Below, in pieces: positions 59,801-64,000 of a DNA stretch of 64,000 nucleotides. A model generated the notes under the pieces. It did no database searches. It had not been told where the DNA came from and was given only the letters and a program-made list of their open reading frames with translations. The translations under genes were made by a program, and so were the position numbers. Numbering within the stretch: position 1 is the first letter of the stretch; each line of letters starts with the position of its first letter. Source of the DNA: Liolophura sinensis. Lineage: Eukaryota; Mollusca; Polyplacophora; Chitonida; Chitonidae. The stretch lies in contig NC_088303.1 in the NCBI RefSeq assembly GCF_032854445.1, positions 12,407,501 to 12,471,500 of the forward strand. The letters are read 5' to 3'.

Positions 59801-62417
59801 TTGATCGAATATTGGGGGTATTAAAGATATTTAGAGAGGGCACTGGTCTCCAGGATACAGTAAATGGAATTGGGTAGCTTTGTTTAATGTTTCTACCAAG
59901 GTTCTTTCATGTTTGCTCATCTAATGTCGTAAATGAAATTTTAACAAAATGCTTAAATTTCACCCAGATATATCATTTTCTAAACAGTTTTGACACCCAA
60001 GCAGACTCTACCTGGTTTTGATACCCACCCAGGCTCTGTCTGCTTTTGACATCTACACTGGCTCTGCTTGGTTTTGATACCCATCCTGGCTCTGCTTGGT
60101 TTTGATACCCATCCTGGCTCTGATTGGTTTTGATACCCATCCTGGCTCTGCTTGGTTTTGACAGCAACCCAAGTTCTGTCTGGTTTTGACAGCAACCCAG
60201 GCTTTTTGACACACATCCTTGTACTGCTTGGTTTTGACACCAACCCAGGCTCTATATAGTTTTGATACCCACTCAGTGAGTTTGTAGATGGTTTGTAGAG
60301 TACCTGTACAGAGGCTTACCTGGAGAGCCAGTGATTCGGCCACTATGGATGATTACACAGGCGTGGCTGAGTGATATGCCTACGTGCTGGCTGTGGAACG
60401 TTGGCGATGGAAAATTTAGTTCTTCGTATCAATGATTTAAAAGAATTTTTGAAAGACTAACACCATACAGGAAACTGAAGTAAAATGTCTGGTGTGTGTT
60501 TTTTGATTGCAAGGTGGCAATCTTCTTTTAAAGTAGTGATTTATAGGTGAGTCCATGTGAGATTCGCAATGGATCATGTTGCCGGCTAAAACTAGCTCAT
60601 CCTTCATCTCTCATAAAACTTGGACAAATATCTTTTGTTTCTTCTGTAGAGTTGTGCCATTTGCCAGTGAAGAATTATCTGCCACACAGTAATTTAGTAG
60701 ACCACACTGACCCTGACATACCATGCAACAACAACAATGCGGTATTACAATATGGATTTCATGTACAAAAAATGGTATAGCTAAATGAAAACACGATAAA
60801 GGACAAGTTAGATTTTGTCTGTATAAGTTTGTGGAAAATTTGTAGTATGTATCAAACCATGGAGGAAAAGTACCCACAATAGCAAATGCATGAAGGGGAA
60901 AAAATAATTCATTTGACAGTTTTTTCTCACAGAAGAAAGCAAAACGGTTTATTGTAGGCTTACTTAAAAGACCAGAAGCTTCATGCAGAGATCCAGAAGG
61001 AAAAACTAATGCCGTCATAGTGTTTACGCTTTTCCAACATTGAAGAACAATAGGCATGTGGTATTGGAGTAAGTAAATAATACTCACAAGTGTCAAACTT
61101 CAGTAACTAATACAGACTGTATGGTTTTGAAAATCTTAAACAAAAGAAATGAATTAATCTCTCAAAACTGCTGGGGCTGAATTCATTATTTCTCTGTAAA
61201 TCCCTCTTCTGTACAACTTCCCCGGGTTTTATTTTGGTCAGCAAAATGTAGACAATCAATGATTTAGGCTAATCTTGAAAGCTTTGTAAACACGCCAGCC
61301 ATTTCAGGTTACTGGTTAAAACATCAATAGCTGCAGCCAGCCTACAGTAAAAGGTCTGCAGCCCGGTGATGCCTCCTTCTGTTCTGAACATATGTGTTTT
61401 AGGTTGTTCTTTTTTTAGTTCTTTCGATATGAGGCTGACATGATCCGTAAAATAATATAAATACATGATGTTATTTAGATGTCTGTTTTATACAAACATG
61501 ACAAATGATATGACATGAGTGTGAAGGATCACACAAAGGTATGGCCTCATGAGACTGCTGTCTGGCTATGTTGGGGCGATGACCTCGGAGGAGGAGCGTG
61601 CAATTGCACATGCTTTATTCACAAGAAATTTGCATTGATTTGTGAAGTTTATGCGAAGATTTGTGCAATTTGATATAAAATATCTGATGTGAGGTTCTAT
61701 ATGGCATAACATCAGTGGAGGCCTATACCTTCCGGTATCAAAATTAGTACGCCGGCCGTTAACACCAATTGATGACTTTGATCGCATCTTTACTTTCTTA
61801 AATCTCTTAATCAAGCTGATGAACTGATTTTGTTGTGCTAGATAGAACTATATTCACACCTTCTGACGATAATCCTACGCGCCTCAGCAGGTCTCCAACA
61901 CAGGTCGGTGGAGGGTTTTGTCATGTGTCAGGAGAGCATTAGTCAGTATCTCGGAGCGCGAAACAAACAGTAAACAATTTATTTTTAGCCTGACCTGTAC
62001 TGTACCTGGCTTTAACACCCATCCAGACTGCCAAGCCACCTACCAAGGCCTTGTCTGGTTTTGACATGCACCCAGGCTTTACCTGGTTGTGACACCCACC
62101 CAGGCTCTACCTGGTTTTGACTCCCACTCAGGCTCTGCTTGGTTTTGACACCCACTCAGACCTTGCTTGGTTTTGACACCCACTCAGACTTTGCTTGGTT
62201 TTGACACCCACTCAGGCTCTGCTTGGTTTTGACACCCACTCAGACTGCTTGGTTTTGACACCTATCAGTACATTCTTGGATAGGGTCTACAACAACTAAC
62301 AGATAAACTAAATATATCTGTTATGTTGTCATGGCAATTAGTCCATCAATGTGTTCTCATTTCAGGAATTTGTCTTGGGAGACTGAGGGCCACAGTTTGT
62401 CTGTTAAGTCTATACAT
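47830..62417 (+). CDS. DCAF17: DDB1- and CUL4-associated factor 17, 3' end beyond the window
   Basis: Substrate-receptor subunit of CUL4-DDB1 ubiquitin ligases with a beta-propeller-like fold; in humans its loss causes Woodhouse-Sakati syndrome. Exons seen: 47830-47952, 54746-54807, 57528-57569, 57892-57988, 59608-59747, 62366-62417, phases consistent, 172 codons. Matches to the human protein in order: NLNILRNLVCK (human NLGILRALVCQ), a VW-containing exon 2, GRIYFNNFRECY (human GRIYFDNYRCC), YEKIEDALV (human EKIEDALL), and GEVLESIHL then FRNLSWET (human GKILEKIYL then FRYLSWDT). The human protein is 520 aa, so about two thirds lies to the right. The ATG at 47830 is in frame and gives an N-terminus of similar length to human. 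Introns 1, 2, 4, 5 and 6 are each packed with a different minisatellite. Confidence 0.93.
48177..48360 (+). mobile_element. SINE family 1, head-truncated copy (DCAF17 intron 1)
   Basis: Contains agcccatgctggcttcttcc, acttgggaaggtctgctag, cgtgggtttcccccgggc, gatggccgccgtcgtata and gtaaaacaccaatcaaataaa. Confidence 0.88.
48540..54080. repeat. 5.5-kb, 70-bp minisatellite with higher-order structure (DCAF17 intron 1)
   Basis: About 79 copies of a unit reading aaatgtatatcccccagaaa, gctgatagctgcactgtgtt, gatggatgagtaggcacttg, tagtaggcat. Exact 70-bp spacing is seen at 48611, 48681 and 48751. A block of about 1.1 kb (about 48900-50030) is repeated at 50022-51110 with an offset of 1122 bp. A second block near 52200-53100 is repeated about 923 bp further on. 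The unit has no stop in any frame on the minus strand, so long antisense ORFs (up to 554 codons) result. Confidence 0.97.
54272..54553 (-). mobile_element. SINE family 1, full-length reverse copy with 12-bp target-site duplication
   Basis: The body 54284-54541 contains the complete family sequence in reverse. The 12-mer caaataatgtga flanks it exactly at 54272-54283 and 54542-54553. It lies in DCAF17 intron 1, 200 bp before exon 2. Confidence 0.95.
54904..55143 (-). mobile_element. SINE family 1, near full-length reverse copy (DCAF17 intron 2)
   Basis: The + strand reads tttatttaataggtgcttta, atttcacttatacgacggtgg, ggggaaacccacgaccatcc and ggccacggaggccccc, the reverse complement of the family from tail to head. 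Confidence 0.9.
55380..57215. repeat. Minisatellite with shifting period, 33 to 45 bp (DCAF17 intron 2)
   Basis: The first part (about 55480-55690) uses a 33-bp unit cagtcagagttttatagtgt then attgtcagggctt. A degenerate middle follows. From about 56205 a regular 45-bp unit runs: gggatcaaggatgggattaa, gtcagagttgtatagagtat, tgtga. Both periods are multiples of three, so 11- and 15-residue peptide repeats stay open on both strands. About 22 copies of the 45-bp unit are present. Confidence 0.93.
57190..57234. repeat. Inverted unit and perfect 18-bp palindrome closing the 45-bp array
   Basis: After the last direct unit the sequence reads gacctaaccacatccttgat then ccctcacaata, the reverse complement of the unit start. 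The boundary carries tcacaataattattgtga (57217-57234), a perfect palindrome. Confidence 0.85.
58040..59100. repeat. 35-38-bp minisatellite in DCAF17 intron 4, split by a SINE
   Basis: The unit reads cttggttccagtgtgttaca then tgaagcttcattcag, about 18 copies. Copies lie on both sides of the SINE at 58226-58605. Left flank ccagtgcgtcac and right flank ccagtgtgttac show that the insertion hit the middle of the array. Confidence 0.88.
58226..58605 (+). mobile_element. SINE family 2 inserted inside the intron-4 minisatellite
   Basis: Head ggctgagttggtagagtgtc, B-box-like gggtcgggttacacc, body agataaaagagcggtg and gaggcacattacatgcactc, end aaaccctaagcacccactcac. Full length and closely similar to the copy at 17481. 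Confidence 0.88.
59995..60275. repeat. 30-bp minisatellite, left block (DCAF17 intron 5)
   Basis: About nine copies of ggttttgatacccatcctgg then ctctgctt with substitutions. Confidence 0.9.
60276..61984. other. Unique 1.7-kb block between two 30-bp arrays, no gene recognised
   Basis: The block holds open frames on the minus strand of 161 codons (60611-61096) and 82 codons (61566-61814). Neither has recognisable motifs or good splice context. It may be an insertion that split one array, but no inverted ends or target duplication were found. Confidence 0.5.
61985..62277. repeat. 30-bp minisatellite, right block (DCAF17 intron 5)
   Basis: About nine copies of ggttttgacacccactcagg then ctctgctt, the same unit family as the left block at 59995. 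Confidence 0.9.
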
Positions 62418-64000
62418 GTAAGTATGCACAAGTGCTAGTAAAACTTATTCTGTTGTCGCTGTGTGTAAGAATGATTTAGTGTGGGTAAAACTTAATCACA
62501 GTTTATCCGTTGTGAAACTTATTGAAAGTGAAACTTATTCACAGTTTGTCCTGTGTCTCTACATGTACATGTGTAAGTCTGATGTAGTGTGAGTAAGACT
62601 TATTCACAGTTTGTCCTGTGTCTCTACGTGTAAATGTGTAAGTCTGATGTAGTGTGAGTAAGACTTATTCACAGTTTGTCCTGTGTCTCTGCGTGTAAAT
62701 GTGTAAGTCTGATGTAGTGTGAGTAAGGCTTATTCACAGTTTGTCCTGTGTCTCTGCGTGTACATGTGTAAGTCTGATGTAGTGTGAGTGAGGCTTATTC
62801 ACAGTGTGTCCTGTGCCTCTGTGTGTACATGTGTAAGTCTGATGTAGTGTGGTTAAGACTTATTCACAGCTTATCCTGTGTCTGTACATGTACATGTGTA
62901 AGTCTGATGTAGTGTGAGTAAGGCTTATTCACAGCTTATCCTGTGTCTCTACATGTACATGTGTAAGTCTGATGTAGTGTGAGTAAGGCTTATTCACAGT
63001 TTGTCCTGTGTCTCTGTGTGTACATGTGTAAGTCTGATGTAGTGTGAGTGAGGCTTATTCACAGTTTGTCCTGTGTCTCTGTGTGTACATGTGTAAGTCT
63101 GATGTAGTGTGAGTAAGGCTTATTCACAGCTTATCCTGTGTCTCTACATGTACATGTGTAAGTCTGATGTAGTGTGAGTAAGACTTATTCACAGTTTGTC
63201 CTGTGTCTCTACATGTACATGTGTAAGTCTGATGTAGTGTGAGTAAGGCTTATTCACAGCTTACCCTGTGTCTCTACATGTACATGTGTAAGTCTGATGT
63301 AGTGTAAGGCTTATTCACAGTTTGTCCTGTGTCTTTGCGTGTACATGTGTAAGTCTGATGTAGTGTGAGTGAGGCTTATTCACAGTTTGTCCTGTGTCTC
63401 TGTGTGTACATGTGTAAGTCTGATGTAGTGTGAGTAAGACTTATTCACAGTTTGTCCTGTGTCTGTACATGTACATGTGTAAGTCTGATGTAGTGTGAGT
63501 AAGGCTTATTCACAGTTTGTCCTGTGTCTCTGTGTACATGTGTAAGTCTGATGTAGTGTGAGTAAGACTTATTCACAGTTTGTCCTGTGTCTCTATGTGT
63601 ACATGTGTAAGTCTGATGTAGTGTGAGTAAGACTTATTCACAGTTTGTCCTGTGTCTCTACATGTACATGTGTAAGTCTGATGTAGTGTGATTAAGACTT
63701 ATTCACAGTGTGTCCTGTGTCTCTACGTGTAAATGTGTAAGTCTGATGAAGTGTGAGTGAGGCTTATTCACAGTTTGTCCTGTGTCTCTATGTGTACATG
63801 TGTAAGTTTAATGTAGTGTGAGTAAGACTTATTCACAGTTTGTCCTGTGTCTCTGTGTGTACATGTGTAAGTCTGATGTAGTGTGAGTAAGGCTTATTCA
63901 CAGTTTGTCCTGTGTCTGTACATGTACATGTGTAAGTTTGATGTAGTGTGAGTAAGGCTTATTCACAGCTTATCCTGTGTCTCTACATGTACATGTGTAA
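62391..64000 (+). repeat. 65-bp minisatellite that starts inside DCAF17 exon 6 and runs off the window
   Basis: The regular unit reads cacagtttgtcctgtgtctc, tacatgtacatgtgtaagtc, tgatgtagtgtgagtaagac, ttatt. About 23 units run from 62540 to the window end. Two or three degenerate units lie before that. The first begins with the last 27 bases of exon 6 (cacagtttgtc is identical) and its donor acatgtaagt. Each regular unit carries a full gtaagt donor consensus. Confidence 0.93.

Noticed and set aside
60611-61096. 161-codon minus ORF as a transposase or host gene
   Set aside because: I considered a piggyBac-like origin but found none of the expected motifs. It is kept only as an unexplained block.

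Overview
The window is animal nuclear DNA. The genes have many exons with GT-AG introns, most of the sequence is non-coding, and it is littered with tRNA-derived SINEs and intronic minisatellites. The two SINE families (one ending in a 'gtaaaacaccaatcaaataaataaa' type tail, one ending in 'cccaagcactcactcac') and the protein sequences suggest a lophotrochozoan, most likely a mollusc or a relative such as a brachiopod. The species cannot be fixed from the sequence alone.

Four protein genes can be assembled exon by exon, with every intron phase matching. (1) Positions 1-14059, +: DNA topoisomerase I (TOP1), missing only its first codons off the left edge; a long 3' UTR probably runs to about 16480. 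(2) Positions 20093-28261, +: nuclear poly(A)-binding protein (PABPN1), complete, 228 aa in seven exons, with an A-rich 3' UTR and a poly(A) signal at 29312. (3) Positions 35784-46123, -: a two-pass receptor guanylate cyclase with a nitrate/nitrite-sensing (NIT) ectodomain, 700 aa in eight exons, whose first metal-binding Asp is replaced by Ala. (4) Positions 47830-62417, +, running off the right edge: DCAF17, a CUL4-DDB1 substrate receptor, first six coding exons. Genes 3 and 4 are head to head, about 1.7 kb apart. The genes share no obvious pathway. TOP1 and PABPN1 are nuclear housekeeping genes, DCAF17 is a ubiquitin-ligase adaptor, and the cyclase is a membrane sensor.

The space between exons is dominated by private tandem arrays, each with its own unit: 50 bp in PABPN1 intron 5; 32 and 49 bp in the cyclase; and 70, 45-60, about 37, 30 and 65 bp in successive DCAF17 introns. 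A 5.5-kb array with higher-order structure fills much of DCAF17 intron 1. Intergenic sequence (16.5-20.1, 29.4-35.8 and 46.1-47.8 kb) holds SINEs, two fold-back MITE candidates and further arrays, but no gene I can support.

The most unusual pattern is that several arrays appear to have grown from a splice junction. Their unit contains the gene's own donor or acceptor plus adjoining exon bases, so the intron is filled with copies of its own splice site. Other points of interest are the Asp-to-Ala change in the cyclase, an A-rich PABPN1 3' UTR that resembles the known human autoregulatory element, and a SINE tail that replaces a polypyrimidine tract and supplies an in-frame ATG in the cyclase gene.
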